Positions 10,166-20,930 are shown, numbered from the stretch's first letter. The stretch is DNA of 64,000 nt from Pseudomonadales bacterium (GCA_012103505.1 WLWP01000001.1:4340001-4404000), one strand, 5' to 3'. Program-made: numbers and translations. The notes: generated by a model not told the origin, from the sequence alone.

Positions 10166-11071
10166 ATGAAAATAATTCTCCTACGGGATGGCGGGTTTAA
10201 TCGCTCACTCCACCTCAGTCGACGTAAATTGGCAGCGTTTGCCAGTGGCGCATTGGTTGCCGCGTTTGCTGTCGTGGCGTTTGTTGTGATGAATTTCCAG
10301 ACCGACGCCGTTGATGCCGAAGTCGTTGCCGACTGGCGCGCCAAACTGTCAAAACAAGATCAGGTCGTTGCCCAGCTTGAGCGCAAGAGTACGGCGCAAA
10401 GTACCGCTGTAGGCCGCCAACTGGCCGAAATGCAAGCTCGACTCTTACGCATGGAGGCGATTGGTGCGCACATGGTAAGCGAGCTCGATACGCCAGAATT
10501 TGATTTCGCCGCAGTGCCTGCCCAAGGTGGACCTGTCACAGGCAGTCAATCCATGTTGGCGTGGAATGAACTACAAAGAGAATTAGCCGAACTCAGTTTG
10601 CAACTGCGTAAGCGGGAAACGGAGCTGAACATTTTGGATTCAGTGTTAGTGAGTGAAGAAATCGCGCAGAGCTCAGATGTTTCCGGTCGCCCAGTCAACT
10701 GGGGATGGCTTTCGTCTCAATACGGTCAGCGTGTCGACCCCATTACAGGCAAAGAAGCATGGCACTCAGGTGTCGATTTTGCCGGGCGTGACGGCTCTGA
10801 TGTGATCGCGGTCGCCAGTGGGGTGGTTACGTATTCAGGTGAAAGGTCCGGCTACGGGCGTATGGTCGAAATCAGCCACGCAAACGGGTTTGTCACACGA
10901 TATGGCCATCACAAAGCACTTCTCGTCTCTACCGGTGATGTGGTCAAGAAAGGTGAAGCCATTGGTAAAATGGGTAGTTCTGGCCGCTCAACCGGACCAC
11001 ATGTCCACTTTGAGGTGCTCAAACATGGTCGAACCTTGGATCCAGCTAAATTCGTTGCGCGTCGATCCTGA
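10166..11071 (+). CDS. M23-family peptidase (LytM-type), membrane-anchored
   Basis: Periplasmic murein endopeptidase or amidase activator of the peptidase M23 family, 301 residues. An N-terminal membrane segment (about residues 25-45, ASGALVAAFAVVAFVVM) is followed by a coiled-coil stretch (about 65-165) and a C-terminal LytM domain. The zinc-site motifs HSGVDF, RYGHH and GPHVHFEV are all present, so it is probably catalytically competent. It lies directly upstream of secA, as the homologous gene does in Pseudomonas. Confidence 0.88.
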   Translation: MKIILLRDGGFNRSLHLSRRKLAAFASGALVAAFAVVAFVVMNFQTDAVDAEVVADWRAKLSKQDQVVAQLERKSTAQSTAVGRQLAEMQARLLRMEAIGAHMVSELDTPEFDFAAVPAQGGPVTGSQSMLAWNELQRELAELSLQLRKRETELNILDSVLVSEEIAQSSDVSGRPVNWGWLSSQYGQRVDPITGKEAWHSGVDFAGRDGSDVIAVASGVVTYSGERSGYGRMVEISHANGFVTRYGHHKALLVSTGDVVKKGEAIGKMGSSGRSTGPHVHFEVLKHGRTLDPAKFVARRS

Positions 11072-11150
11072 TTTTTTGCCTGGTAAACAGGCCTAAATAA
11101 CCTAATCCCTGTACAATGCCGCCGATTCTGTAAGGCGTCATCATCTGCTT

Positions 11151-13898
11151 ATGGCCAACATCTTCACTCGCCTCTTTGGTACTAAAAACGGACGCGAACT
11201 TCGCCGGATGGGCAAAATCGTCGATCGTGTTAACGCGGTTGACGGCGAGTTCGATGCCTCCACTGATCTCGTTGCCTACACGGACAAGCTCAAAGCACGA
11301 CTTGCTGATGGGGAGTCTTTGGACGATCTTCTACCGCAGGCCTTCACAGCCGTTCGCGAAGCGGCGCAACGGGTTAAGGACATGCGCCACTTTGATGTGC
11401 AAATCGTCGGGGGCATTGCCCTTCATGAGGGACGCGTTGCTGAAATGCGGACGGGGGAAGGAAAAACCCTCGTCGCGACCTTGCCGGCCTATCTTAATGC
11501 GCTCTCAGGTGAAGGCGTTCATGTCGTCACCGTTAATGACTATCTAGCTCGTCGAGACGCGAACTGGATGGGTCCGATTTACGAAGCGTTGGGGATGACT
11601 GTCGGCGTTGTCCAATCTAACCAAGACCCCGCCGAGAAACGCCTGGCCTATCAAGCGGATATAACCTACGGCACAAATAACGAGTTTGGCTTTGATTATC
11701 TTCGCGACAACATGGCGTTCACTTCTGACGACCGCTTTCAGCGTGATCTGAATTACGCGATCGTTGACGAAGTCGATTCGATTCTGATCGATGAAGCGCG
11801 TACGCCTTTGATAATTTCGGGTACCGCTGAGGAGTCGACTGAGCTCTATCAAACCATGAACAAGCTTGCCCCTAAGCTTGAGCAACAAGAGTTCGAAGAC
11901 AAGATTCGCCAGTTCGGAGAAGAAGACCCTGAACCGACGGGTGACTTCATGGTCGATGAGAAGAATCGCCAAGTTGAACTCACCGAGCTCGGGCACCAAA
12001 AAATTGAGGAAGAGTTAATCAAGCTGGGTTTGTTGGAAGATGGGGATAGTCTCTATTCGTCAAGCAATCTTAATATGCTACACCACGTGCATGCAGCGCT
12101 TAAAGCCCACTCACTGTTTAAGAAAGACGTGGACTACATGGTCGCGAACGGCGAGATCGTGATTGTGGATGAGCACACAGGTCGGGCCATGCCAGGCCGC
12201 CGCTGGTCTGAAGGCATCCATCAGGCGATAGAAGCGAAGGAACGCGTGCAAATTCAGAATGAAAGCCAAACGTTGGCATCTACGACATTCCAAAACTACT
12301 TCCGCATCTATAACAAATTGTCCGGCATGACGGGTACGGCGGACACTGAGGCGTTCGAATTACGTCAGATATATGGGCTTGATGTGGTTGTCATCCCGAC
12401 GCACCAACCCATGGTTCGAGATGATCAAAACGATCTCATCTATCTTACTCTCGCTGAGAAATATGATTCCATCGTGGAAGACATCACTGCCCGAATCGAC
12501 CAAGGGCAACCTGTTCTCGTCGGTACCGCCTCCATCGAATCTTCTGAGATTTTATCCACAGAGCTTGATAACCGCGGTATTCAACATAGCGTGTTGAATG
12601 CTAAACAGCATGAGCGAGAGGCAGACATTATTGCTGATGCGGGAAGGCCAGGTGTCGTCACTATCGCTACCAACATGGCGGGGCGAGGTACAGATATTGT
12701 ACTTGGCGGGAATGTCGAAGCCGAAATCGAGCGTACAGACGGCTTAAGCGAAAGTGACAAAGGCAGCCTTCGATCTGAGTGGCAGGAACGCCACGATAAG
12801 GTTATTGAATCTGGTGGTTTGCATATCGTCGGTACGGAAAGACACGAATCCCGTCGTATCGATAACCAGCTTCGTGGTCGTTCAGGTCGGCAAGGTGACC
12901 CCGGATCGAGTCGCTTCTATCTATCGATGGAAGATAACCTAATGCGGATTTTCGCCACCGACCGTGTCCGCAATATGATGAAATCGTTGGGAATGGAGAA
13001 GGGTGAAGCCATAGAGGCGCGGATTGTCAATCGAAGCATTGAGAATGCGCAACGCAAGGTCGAAGGACACAATTTCGATATCCGCAAGAATCTACTCGAG
13101 TACGACGATGTGTCGAATGATCAACGTCAGGTCATTTACCAGCAGCGCCGTGACCTCATGGCCTCTGACGACATTAGCGAAACGTTGGCAGGACTTCGAG
13201 AAGAAGTCGTCGTTGATTTGGTGCAGCAATACATCCCACCGCAAAGTTTGGAAGAGCAGTGGGATGCAGACGGACTACAACAGGCATTGCTGACAGAACT
13301 TGCGAGTGAGCAACCCGTGCAGCAGTGGTTGGATGCTGAGGATGATCTCGACGAAGAGAAGTTGGTTGACCGGGTGTTGACCCAGGTAGAAGAGGAATAT
13401 AAGAGTAAAGAGGCCGAGTGGACCAACGTCGGCGTCGACATGCGCGTCGTCGAAAAACAGATCATGTTACAGATCTTGGACCAACGGTGGAAAGAGCATC
13501 TGGCCACCATGGACCATCTGAGACAAGGCATTCATCTCAGAGCCTATGCCCAGAAACAGCCAAAGCAAGAATACAAACGCGAATCGTTCGAGCTCTTCCA
13601 AGAGTTGTTGTACAACATTAAATTTGATGTCGTAAAGATGCTGAGCCGGATTCAAATAGAACGGCCAGAAGAAGTTGAAGCCGAAGAACGACGTCGACGA
13701 GCAGAAGCGCAAGCAAAAATGAATTTCCAACATGCTGATGCATCGGCATTGCAGCAGGGTGAAGAAGAACGTCCTCTTGCCGACGATGCGCCAAAGGGTG
13801 AAACGTTTGTCCGGGATGAGCGCAAGGTTGGACGCAACGAACCCTGTCCATGTGGTTCTGGTAAAAAATACAAGCAGTGCCACGGTAAGGCTGCTTAG
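11151..13898 (+). CDS. secA: SecA, preprotein translocase ATPase
   Basis: Motor ATPase that drives proteins through SecYEG. It has 915 residues, near E. coli length (901). Walker A is [11 protein letters not shown], the DEAD-like motif is [19 protein letters not shown], and [14 protein letters not shown] and [18 protein letters not shown] belong to the second nucleotide-binding fold. The C-terminal zinc motif [13 protein letters not shown] that contacts SecB is intact. Its TAG stop shares a base with the GTG start of argJ. Confidence 0.98.
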   Translation: MANIFTRLFGTKNGRELRRMGKIVDRVNAVDGEFDASTDLVAYTDKLKARLADGESLDDLLPQAFTAVREAAQRVKDMRHFDVQIVGGIALHEGRVAEMRTGEGKTLVATLPAYLNALSGEGVHVVTVNDYLARRDANWMGPIYEALGMTVGVVQSNQDPAEKRLAYQADITYGTNNEFGFDYLRDNMAFTSDDRFQRDLNYAIVDEVDSILIDEARTPLIISGTAEESTELYQTMNKLAPKLEQQEFEDKIRQFGEEDPEPTGDFMVDEKNRQVELTELGHQKIEEELIKLGLLEDGDSLYSSSNLNMLHHVHAALKAHSLFKKDVDYMVANGEIVIVDEHTGRAMPGRRWSEGIHQAIEAKERVQIQNESQTLASTTFQNYFRIYNKLSGMTGTADTEAFELRQIYGLDVVVIPTHQPMVRDDQNDLIYLTLAEKYDSIVEDITARIDQGQPVLVGTASIESSEILSTELDNRGIQHSVLNAKQHEREADIIADAGRPGVVTIATNMAGRGTDIVLGGNVEAEIERTDGLSESDKGSLRSEWQERHDKVIESGGLHIVGTERHESRRIDNQLRGRSGRQGDPGSSRFYLSMEDNLMRIFATDRVRNMMKSLGMEKGEAIEARIVNRSIENAQRKVEGHNFDIRKNLLEYDDVSNDQRQVIYQQRRDLMASDDISETLAGLREEVVVDLVQQYIPPQSLEEQWDADGLQQALLTELASEQPVQQWLDAEDDLDEEKLVDRVLTQVEEEYKSKEAEWTNVGVDMRVVEKQIMLQILDQRWKEHLATMDHLRQGIHLRAYAQKQPKQEYKRESFELFQELLYNIKFDVVKMLSRIQIERPEEVEAEERRRRAEAQAKMNFQHADASALQQGEEERPLADDAPKGETFVRDERKVGRNEPCPCGSGKKYKQCHGKAA

Positions 13899-15169
13899 TG
13901 GCAGTTAACCTGGAACCGCCTAAGGAACTCTTGGCAGTTCCTGGAGCGCTTGTTGGCAGCGCCGCAGCTGCAGTGAAAGCCGGATCGGTAGGTGGTGCAT
14001 TAGAACAACGGTTGGACGTGGCCGTGTTCTCGTTTGCTGATGGGGCAGACATCGGTGGTGCCTACACTCAATCGCACTTTGCTGCTGCACCAGTGGTGCT
14101 AGCGCGCGCTCGAAACAAGCATGCACGCGCTTGGGTCATCAATAGTGGTAATGCCAACGCTGCAACCGGCGAGCCTGGTCAAGCGGACGCTGACAGTATC
14201 TGTGGGACGGCGGCCAGATTTCTGCAGATTGGCATGGAGCAGGTCCAACCATTTTCGACCGGTGTTATAGGCGAACGCTTGCCGGTTGATCGGATTAACA
14301 AGGCTGTTGGTGAATGTTACAGATGTCTCGAAGCTGACGGTTGGCTAGACGCTGCAATGGCGATCATGACAACCGATACAGTGCCGAAAGGGACGTCATC
14401 GAGATTCGACCTAGATGGTGAGACAGTCACGATAACGGGTATTGCCAAAGGTTCTGGCATGATCAAACCGAATATGGCCACGATGCTAGCCTACATGGCG
14501 ACTGATGCAAATGTCGCCGCCGGTGTGGCTGACATGTTGGTTGAAGACTCCTTAGGCTCTAGTTTCAATCGCATCACTGTTGATGGTGATACCTCGACCA
14601 ATGACTGTTATATGCTGGCCTGCACTGGTCTTGCTAGCCATGAAGAAATCACTGGACGGGAGCATCCCCTCTATTCGCCACTCTTAGAATCTGTTCGGGC
14701 CGTAGCAATGGAACTTGCGCAAAGCTTGGTTCGCGACGGGGAAGGCGCGACAAAATTTGTCGAGGTTAGGGTGACAGGGGGTGCGACCGCAGAAGACTGC
14801 CTTAGTGTGGCATATACCGTCGCTGAATCACCGCTGGTTAAGACTGCACTTTTTGCAGGAGATGCCAATTGGGGTCGTTTTTGCATGGCGATCGGCAGGG
14901 CACCTATCGCCAAACTGGATACTCGTGGGGTCAAATTGTGGCTCCGCTCGATGCAGGTAAGCGAAACTCCCCACACTGCAGACGCTGTGCAAGTCGCAGA
15001 CGCTGGCATGATGTGTGATAGCTATACCGACGCTGCGGGTGCGGCGGTGTTGGCACAAGACGAGTTTACGGTGCACATCGATCTCGGCGCTGGACAAGCG
15101 GCGGAGTCGGTGTGGACAACAGATCTTTCCTACGATTATGTGCGGATTAACGCAGAGTATCGGACTTAG
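13898..15169 (+). CDS. argJ: ArgJ, glutamate N-acetyltransferase / ornithine acetyltransferase
   Basis: Bifunctional arginine-biosynthesis enzyme that recycles the acetyl group from N-acetylornithine to glutamate. It has 423 residues. The self-cleavage motif is seen as [15 protein letters not shown], with the nucleophilic Thr after Ala. [15 protein letters not shown] and [16 protein letters not shown] are further family motifs. GTG 13898 overlaps the secA stop (TAGTG), implying coupled translation. It converges on yacG with a few bases of overlap. Confidence 0.95.
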   Translation: MAVNLEPPKELLAVPGALVGSAAAAVKAGSVGGALEQRLDVAVFSFADGADIGGAYTQSHFAAAPVVLARARNKHARAWVINSGNANAATGEPGQADADSICGTAARFLQIGMEQVQPFSTGVIGERLPVDRINKAVGECYRCLEADGWLDAAMAIMTTDTVPKGTSSRFDLDGETVTITGIAKGSGMIKPNMATMLAYMATDANVAAGVADMLVEDSLGSSFNRITVDGDTSTNDCYMLACTGLASHEEITGREHPLYSPLLESVRAVAMELAQSLVRDGEGATKFVEVRVTGGATAEDCLSVAYTVAESPLVKTALFAGDANWGRFCMAIGRAPIAKLDTRGVKLWLRSMQVSETPHTADAVQVADAGMMCDSYTDAAGAAVLAQDEFTVHIDLGAGQAAESVWTTDLSYDYVRINAEYRT

Positions 15170-15393
15170 TCGTACTCATCCTCACTGTTGGTGCTACTGA
15201 TGTCTGTGTTATTACCGGAGATAACATGCCCTTCATCCGCCCACTCACCGAAATCGATCAGCTTGCATCGTTCTGAACAGAAGGGTCGATAGGCATTCTT
15301 TGGTGTCCACTTCACCGCTTTTTGACAGGTCGGGCAGGGGATGATGCGGGGCGTGTCGGACTGGTTTGAGTCGGTCTGGTTTGAGTTGGTCAT
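15166..15393 (-). CDS. yacG: YacG, zinc-binding DNA gyrase inhibitor
   Basis: A 75-residue zinc protein. The four cysteines CPTC...CSERC and the motif [21 protein letters not shown] are the YacG signature; E. coli YacG binds gyrase and inhibits it. The C-terminal tail is acidic (NSEDEYD). It is the last gene of pilB-pilC-pilD-coaE-yacG; its start overlaps the coaE stop by four bases. Confidence 0.93.
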   Translation of the reverse strand: MTNSNQTDSNQSDTPRIIPCPTCQKAVKWTPKNAYRPFCSERCKLIDFGEWADEGHVISGNNTDISSTNSEDEYD

Positions 15394-15992
15394 GCGGTTG
15401 TAGCTTTTTTACAATATTGAGCATGGAGATTGTCGACCGCCGCGTGCAGCGTGGCAAGATCGCTGTCATTACTAATGACGTCGTCGGCGCGGGAAAGCCT
15501 TGTTTCTCGATCTGTTTGCGCCTTAAGAATGTTCTCCACTTGTTCACGCGTGTTTTGATTCCGGCTCATCGTGCGCTCAATTTGTATCTCCCGTGGCACG
15601 TCGATAACCAGAATCCGATCACACCAGACATATTGGCCTGATTCTATAAGCAGGGGATTGGCAAGAATTACATAAGGAGATGTTGCGAGCCCAATCTCAT
15701 TCTTTAAGTAGGCGTTGATCAAAGGGTGGAGAAGCGTTTGCAACCACTTGCGCTCAGCGGGTTCTGCGAAAATTCGGTGACGAAGCTTGGTTCGATCGAG
15801 TTGTCCTTGGTGGTCCAGTATGTCTTCGCCGAAGTGCGCCGCGATTTCCGCGAGCGCGGGTTGACCGGGTTCCACGACCGCACGGCTCGCAATATCGGCA
15901 TCAACAACGGCTATGTCATGTTCGCTGAAGCGGTCCGTAGCTGCAGATTTGCCGCTGCCAATACCGCCAGTCAGACCGACCAGATATGTCAT
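15390..15992 (-). CDS. coaE: CoaE, dephospho-CoA kinase
   Basis: Last step of coenzyme A synthesis, phosphorylating dephospho-CoA. It has 200 residues. The P-loop [17 protein letters not shown] lies at the N-terminus, followed by [16 protein letters not shown] and the lid-region LHPLI. It lies nine bases after the pilD stop in a conserved pilD-coaE-yacG order. Confidence 0.95.
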   Translation of the reverse strand: MTYLVGLTGGIGSGKSAATDRFSEHDIAVVDADIASRAVVEPGQPALAEIAAHFGEDILDHQGQLDRTKLRHRIFAEPAERKWLQTLLHPLINAYLKNEIGLATSPYVILANPLLIESGQYVWCDRILVIDVPREIQIERTMSRNQNTREQVENILKAQTDRETRLSRADDVISNDSDLATLHAAVDNLHAQYCKKATTA

Positions 15993-16001
15993 AAACGTGT
16001 T

Positions 16002-16895
16002 CTAGGTCAAAAAAAGACCGAGCACACTATCACGAAAAACTAGCGTCACCCAGCCTGCAACCGCTAAGAACGGGCCGAAGGGAATTGATTCTGCTGTGCT
16101 CTGACGGCGTAAAGCTAATCTGACCAAGGCATAGACTAACCCCGTCAATGCTGAGATAAGGATGATGCCGGGTAAGGTCATCCAACCGAGCCATGCGCCC
16201 AGAGCCGCAAGTAGCTTGAAGTCACCGTAGCCCATGCCTTCTTTACCCGTGATGAGTTTGAATCCCCAGTAAGTCGCCCAGAGGAAGAGGTAGCCGAAGA
16301 TTGCACCGAGTACAGCGTCGTGAAGTGACACGACACCAACAAAAAAACCGTTTGCAAATAGGCCGAGCCAAAGGAGCGGTAAAGTAATCTGGTCTGGAAG
16401 AAGCTTGGTGTCATAGTCGATAAAAGTTAAGGCGACCAAGGTCCAAGTGAACAAACATGTAGCCAAACCAAACCAAGTAAAGCCGTAGATCGACAAAACC
16501 ACCAGGGTCAGCCCAGCCGTTAGTAACTCCACTCCGGGATAGCGCCAGGAAATTGGGCTTTTGCAAGCAGAGCACTTGCCTAGAAGAAAGAGCCAGCTCA
16601 CTACTGGGATGTTCTCCCAGCTGCGGATCTGGTGCCCACAAGCACCACAACGGGAACGTGGCACTGAAAGATTGAATGTCGGCTGGCTTGTGTCTGGTGG
16701 TGCGGATGGAGTTTCCGGTGTTGTATCCGAATCGGTCTGTGCGAGGAGTTCTTCGGCTTGCTCTCGCCAATCTCGCTCCATCATGACAGGGAGTCGATAG
16801 ATGACGACGTTGAGGAAGCTGCCGATACAAAGCGCAACCCAAATGGCAAGGGTCAGTCCTTGCCATCCATAGACAGTCAGGAGATCAAGATTCAC
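16002..16895 (-). CDS. pilD: PilD, prepilin peptidase and N-methyltransferase
   Basis: Inner-membrane aspartyl protease that cleaves and N-methylates type IV prepilins and pseudopilins. It has 297 residues. The cytoplasmic zinc-type loop has two CxxC pairs (CGAC and CSAC). The catalytic aspartates sit in TFIDYDTKLLPDQIT and GYGDFKLLAALG. Several membrane segments follow. Likely substrates in this window are the three prepilins at 20.4, 21.0 and 38.1 kb. There is an unusually Thr/Pro-rich insertion before the first CxxC (about residues 50-75). Confidence 0.95.
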   Translation of the reverse strand: MNLDLLTVYGWQGLTLAIWVALCIGSFLNVVIYRLPVMMERDWREQAEELLAQTDSDTTPETPSAPPDTSQPTFNLSVPRSRCGACGHQIRSWENIPVVSWLFLLGKCSACKSPISWRYPGVELLTAGLTLVVLSIYGFTWFGLATCLFTWTLVALTFIDYDTKLLPDQITLPLLWLGLFANGFFVGVVSLHDAVLGAIFGYLFLWATYWGFKLITGKEGMGYGDFKLLAALGAWLGWMTLPGIILISALTGLVYALVRLALRRQSTAESIPFGPFLAVAGWVTLVFRDSVLGLFLT

Positions 16896-16913
16896 CGATT
16901 TGCGTGTCGGTGC

Positions 16914-18116
16914 TTATTGCCCGACAACAGCACCGAGCTGGAAGATAGGGAGGTACATAGCGATGATCAGTCCACCGACCAAAACACCGAGGACCGCCAT
17001 AATCATGGGTTCCATCAAGCTCGTTAGGTTATCAACAGCATTGTCGACTTGTTCTTCATAGTAGCTGGCTGACTTATCTAACATGTCATCTAAAGCGCCT
17101 GCTTCTTCGCCGATCGCAACCATCTGGTTCACCATGTTGGGAAAAACCCCAGTGTTGCGCATGGAGAAGTTGAGTTGCTGACCTGTAGAGACGTCATCGC
17201 GCACACGATAGACAGCTTTGACGAAAACTGAGTTACCAGTGGAACCGGCAACGGAATTCAATGCATCTACAAGCGGCACACCGGCAGCGAAAGTTGTGGA
17301 AAGCGTGCGCGCAAATCGAGCGATCGCAGACTTTTCAATGATATCCCCAGCAACCGGTAATTTGAGGACGACCTTGTCCATGGTTTCGCGAAAAACTAAG
17401 GATCGTTTGTGAATTTCAGAGATAGCAAAGCCAGCCGCGAAACCACCGATAATAATCATGAGCCAATAAGCTTGTGCGAATTCTGAGAAGCCGATTACCA
17501 ATTGGGTAAAGGCAGGAAGTTCTGCACCAAAACCGGCAAATACTTGTTCAAATTGAGGTACAACCTTGACCAGCAAAATCCCGGATACGATGACCGCCAC
17601 GACCATTACTGCAATTGGGTAGGTCATTGCCTTGCGAACTTTGGCTTTTAGAGACTCGGTCTTTTCTTTGTAGGTGGCGATTCGTTCTAGCGCACCAGAT
17701 TGCTCGCCAGCGTCAACAAGGTTGCAGAAAAGATCGTCGAATTGGTCCGGATGCTTGCGAATAGCAGATGCGAAAGAGTTACCACCAGCAACATCTGTTC
17801 GCACGGCGCGAATCAATTCGCCCAGCTTTGGCTTTTCGACGCCGTCCGCGACAATGTCGAACGCCTGCACCAAAGGAACGCCCGCGCGCATCATGGTCGC
17901 CATTTGACGTGTGAAAAGCGCGACATCAGCAGGTTTGACACTGCCGCCGGCTGAAAAACTTAGGCCTGCACCCTTTTTCTTAACCTTGGTCGCGACAATA
18001 CCCTGACGCCGCAATTCCGCCTTAGCGATCGCTGGAGTACTAGAATTGATTTCACCCTTGCTTTTGCGGCCCTGTTTGTCAGTGCCTTCCCAAACGAATG
18101 TTGCGCTTTCGGCCAT
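16914..18116 (-). CDS. pilC: PilC, type IV pilus inner-membrane platform protein
   Basis: Platform protein that couples the PilB motor to pilin polymerisation. It has 400 residues and two T2SSF repeats: VALFTRQMATMMRAGVPLVQ near residue 65 and IARFARTLSTTFAAGVPLVDAL near residue 270, with three membrane segments. The C-terminal motif EPMIMAVLGVLVGGLIIAMYLPIF is typical. It sits between pilB and pilD. Confidence 0.96.
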   Translation of the reverse strand: MAESATFVWEGTDKQGRKSKGEINSSTPAIAKAELRRQGIVATKVKKKGAGLSFSAGGSVKPADVALFTRQMATMMRAGVPLVQAFDIVADGVEKPKLGELIRAVRTDVAGGNSFASAIRKHPDQFDDLFCNLVDAGEQSGALERIATYKEKTESLKAKVRKAMTYPIAVMVVAVIVSGILLVKVVPQFEQVFAGFGAELPAFTQLVIGFSEFAQAYWLMIIIGGFAAGFAISEIHKRSLVFRETMDKVVLKLPVAGDIIEKSAIARFARTLSTTFAAGVPLVDALNSVAGSTGNSVFVKAVYRVRDDVSTGQQLNFSMRNTGVFPNMVNQMVAIGEEAGALDDMLDKSASYYEEQVDNAVDNLTSLMEPMIMAVLGVLVGGLIIAMYLPIFQLGAVVGQ

Positions 18117-18168
18117 GTGTTCGTTAATCCGCTAATTTGGTCAATAAAGTTGCTACTGAGGTCTTGGG

Positions 18169-19896
18169 CTAATGCCCAGTTGTGACACGATTGGCTTCAG
18201 CTAAGCTCGTGACACCCTGCATAACTTTCAACAAACCAGAACGACGCAGGTCATTGAACCCGTGTTCTCTGGACTGTGCCGCCAGTTGAAGGCTATTTCC
18301 GTCCTCCATGATAATACGAGACAGCTCCGGTGTTATTTTAACTACTTCATAGATTCCGACTCGGCCTTTGTATCCGGCGTTGCACTTTTCACATCCATCA
18401 GCGTTTGGCTCATAAACTGTGAACCCCGTCGCAATATCTGCGTCGTCAAAGCCTTCTTCCAGCAAAGATTCCTTGGGTACTTCCAGACTGTTCTTGCATT
18501 CAGAGCACAGGCGTCGTGCTAGGCGTTGCGCAATAATTAAATTAACCGACGTCGCTAAGTTAAATGATGGTACGCCCATATTACGCAATCGAGTCAACGT
18601 TTCAGGCGCAGAGTTCGTATGCAGAGTAGAGAGCACCATATGGCCAGTTTGCGCAGCCTTGATAGCAATCTCTGCGGTTTCGAGGTCACGAATCTCACCG
18701 ACCATGACTATGTCTGGATCTTGTCGCAGAAATGACCGAAGCGCCGAAGCAAAGTCCAGGCCAACTCTATGGTTGACGTTTACCTGGTTGATGCCCTCGA
18801 GATTGATTTCTACAGGATCCTCAGCAGTCGCGATATTCGACTCTTGCGTGTTTAGAATATTGAGACCGGTATAAAGGGTCACAGTCTTACCACTACCAGT
18901 GGGACCCGTAACCAAGATCATGCCTTGCGGGCGGTGCAAGCAATCTAGAAAGAGCTCTTGTTGGAAGTCCTCGAAGCCCAGTGCTTCGATACCCATCTTC
19001 GCGCTCGAAGGATCGAGGATCCGAAGCACGACCTTCTCGCCCCAGAGGGTCGGTAGCGTATTGACTCGAAAGTCGATTGCCCGAGTTTTGGACAGCTTCA
19101 TTTTGATGCGTCCGTCTTGCGGAACACGCCGTTCGGAAATATCCATTTCCGACATGACCTTCAACCTGGCCGCCAGTCTGGTACCTAAGTTCTGTGGGGG
19201 GGTAGAAACAATATTAAGCACGCCATCTGTTCGGAAGCGAACTCGGTAAGTCTTCTCATAGGGTTCAAAGTGAATATCCGAAGCACCTATTTTGATCGCA
19301 TCGAGCAGCATTTTGTTAACGAACCGAACGATTGGTGTGTCATCCGTCGCGGAGCCACTATCGTCGTCCTCGGCTGGCTCCGTGTCATCGAACGCGTCCA
19401 TGTCGAGATCTTCGAGTTCATCTCCGTCTAGATCTCCTAGTCCATCGTCCTCTTGGGCGGTGAGGAACTGTTCGATGAGTGCAGCAAGCTTGTCCTCTTC
19501 TACAAGAACGGGCTCAGTATTTACACCTGTCTGGAACTTGATCTCGTCCAGGGCTTGCAAGTTTGTTGGATCGGATACCGCGACGAAAAGGCGCACACCT
19601 CGTCGTACAAGTGGCAGTGCATTGTGCTGCTTGATCAGTTGTTCTTTGACCAAATCTTTAGGTACAGAATCGAGGTCAAACACAGAGAGATCCATCAGCG
19701 GGACGCCGAACTCCTCAGCTGCGCTGGTGGCGATGACCTTCGCCTCGACAAGTCCGTTCTGGACCAGATGAGATACAAGTGGCGTTGCCGATTTGCGGGC
19801 ATTCTCGGTTGCAGTCAGGGCTGTTTCAGCATCGACGACCCCATCGTCAACGAGACGTCGTGCAAGACCACTAAGAGGTATTGGTTCGGTCGCCAT
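18169..19896 (-). CDS. pilB: PilB, type IV pilus extension ATPase
   Basis: Hexameric ATPase that powers pilus extension. It has 575 residues. There is an N-terminal MshEN-type domain, Walker A GPTGSGKTVTLYTG, an Asp box and Walker B (DPDIVMVGEIRDLETAEIA), then two CxxC pairs (CSEC and CEKC) near residues 455-500 as in PilB zinc sites. A strongly acidic linker (about residues 150-190, rich in D and E) joins the N-terminal and motor domains. It is divergent from pilA. Confidence 0.96.
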   Translation of the reverse strand: MATEPIPLSGLARRLVDDGVVDAETALTATENARKSATPLVSHLVQNGLVEAKVIATSAAEEFGVPLMDLSVFDLDSVPKDLVKEQLIKQHNALPLVRRGVRLFVAVSDPTNLQALDEIKFQTGVNTEPVLVEEDKLAALIEQFLTAQEDDGLGDLDGDELEDLDMDAFDDTEPAEDDDSGSATDDTPIVRFVNKMLLDAIKIGASDIHFEPYEKTYRVRFRTDGVLNIVSTPPQNLGTRLAARLKVMSEMDISERRVPQDGRIKMKLSKTRAIDFRVNTLPTLWGEKVVLRILDPSSAKMGIEALGFEDFQQELFLDCLHRPQGMILVTGPTGSGKTVTLYTGLNILNTQESNIATAEDPVEINLEGINQVNVNHRVGLDFASALRSFLRQDPDIVMVGEIRDLETAEIAIKAAQTGHMVLSTLHTNSAPETLTRLRNMGVPSFNLATSVNLIIAQRLARRLCSECKNSLEVPKESLLEEGFDDADIATGFTVYEPNADGCEKCNAGYKGRVGIYEVVKITPELSRIIMEDGNSLQLAAQSREHGFNDLRRSGLLKVMQGVTSLAEANRVTTGH

Positions 19897-20175
19897 ACAG
19901 CTTGAGAATCCTTTTCAACCGATCTGTTAGTCGTTACCCCGGAATTGGCCAAGGAAACGGTGTTTCAGGTAAACGATACCTATGCTGAGCCGTGGAAGTG
20001 TAGGCTCAAGTCTCGAAGGTGTCGATAAGCTGTTCACAATTTTACAGTTGAGCTATAACTGGCTGAAATTGTGGGATAAATCTGTCGGTATCGATCTATC
20101 CTATGTTTTAAGTGGCAGGTATAGGATGTGCCGTTATGCGACAGAATTTACAGGCGCTGTCAGCCTGGGTCTTAC

Positions 20176-20201
20176 AAAGCTGACACTGAGCGTCAGCTTT
20201 T
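20176..20201. other. Hairpin in the pilB-pilA intergenic region
   Basis: AAAGCTGAC and GTCAGCTTT form a perfect 9-bp stem around a 7-nt loop, followed on the plus strand by one more T. It resembles a short intrinsic terminator but lies about 140 bp upstream of the pilA promoter, with no plus-strand gene ahead of it. Confidence 0.45.
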
Positions 20202-20337
20202 GCCGTCGAAAGAGCGCGCTCATGCCCTATATTTTGTCCCGAGTGACGGACGTAAAATTTCTTTGATCGTTCGGAGGCTAGTTAAGTCTTTGAAAAATAT
20301 ATTAATTCTGTGCGAATATAATGGATTGTCGGAAACT

Positions 20338-20353
20338 TGGCACGGGACTTGCT
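20338..20353 (+). promoter_or_regulatory. Sigma-54 (RpoN) promoter of pilA
   Basis: TGGCAC-N5-TTGCT matches the -24/-12 consensus exactly, with GG and GC at the correct spacing. Transcription should start near 20364, leaving about 70 nt of leader before the pilA ATG. Pseudomonas pilA is likewise RpoN-dependent and activated by PilR; no pilS/pilR genes lie in this window. Confidence 0.88.
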
Positions 20354-20432
20354 GCTTGTGACACGACGATGCGGCCAGGCAAGAAGCTAAAGCTGCTTGA
20401 GTTAATTAATGAGTAACGGAGTATTGTTTCTA

Positions 20433-20930
20433 ATGAAAAATGCATTTCAAAAGGGTTTTACCCTTATCGAATTGATGATCGTGGTCGCTATTATCGGTAT
20501 TTTGGCCGCGGTAGCATTACCGGCGTATCAGTCTTACATTCAAACAGCTAACACTGCGAAGGTGAACACGCACTGGGAAGCGGCTACAGATCTAGTCAGC
20601 ACCGAGATGCAACGTGTGCGCACGGGTTTGCAGATGGGCTCTCTCGTGCGTAACACCATTTCTGGTGAACGCGCAGGTTGGGCATCAGGTTGGGATGACG
20701 TCTTCAACAGCGAGATGGGTGCCGCCAAAGTACTAACTGGTTCTCCTGAAGGCGCGCCAGCGTTCGCTGATGCCTTTAACGACAACAACGGTACTGTGGG
20801 CGTCGACCTCGTAAGTGGTCTGATCAACACAGGTGACCTGATCATGTCGATTACCAGGCCTGCATACGGCGACTTCGACGGACTGAGTGAAACAGTCGCT
20901 CAAGTTTGCTGGTCAGCTAACGATTGCTAA
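20433..20930 (+). CDS. pilA: Major type IV pilin PilA
   Basis: Pilus subunit of 165 residues as precursor. The leader MKNAFQKG precedes the cleavage site and [20 protein letters not shown], the classical type IVa N-terminal helix with Glu5. I start at ATG 20433 because it gives a normal 8-residue leader; the track start at 20409 would add eight residues. The only cysteines are the C-terminal pair CWSANDC, five residues apart, a very short loop compared with the usual 12-31. It is preceded by a sigma-54 promoter and followed by a terminator. Confidence 0.93.
   Translation: MKNAFQKGFTLIELMIVVAIIGILAAVALPAYQSYIQTANTAKVNTHWEAATDLVSTEMQRVRTGLQMGSLVRNTISGERAGWASGWDDVFNSEMGAAKVLTGSPEGAPAFADAFNDNNGTVGVDLVSGLINTGDLIMSITRPAYGDFDGLSETVAQVCWSANDC

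Larger units (their letters stand above)
19897..20432. other. pilB-pilA divergent intergenic region (536 bp)
   Basis: No supportable protein gene; the short ORFs here have no recognisable family or ribosome site. It contains a 9-bp hairpin (20176-20201), a 7-bp inverted repeat ATCCTAT/ATAGGAT near 20098-20130, and the sigma-54 promoter of pilA. PilR-type activator sites would be expected upstream of that promoter but I cannot assign them. Confidence 0.6.

Noticed and set aside
9861-10169. 102-aa plus-strand ORF antisense to dciA and its upstream gap
   Set aside because: No family similarity or ribosome site; it overlaps a better-supported gene.
11078-11093. Hairpin GCCTG/CAGGC between the M23 gene and secA as a terminator
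   Set aside because: Only five base pairs and the T-run lies on the wrong side.
19292-19771. 159-aa ORF antisense to pilB
   Set aside because: Its Ser-runs are the complement of the acidic PilB linker; no independent evidence.
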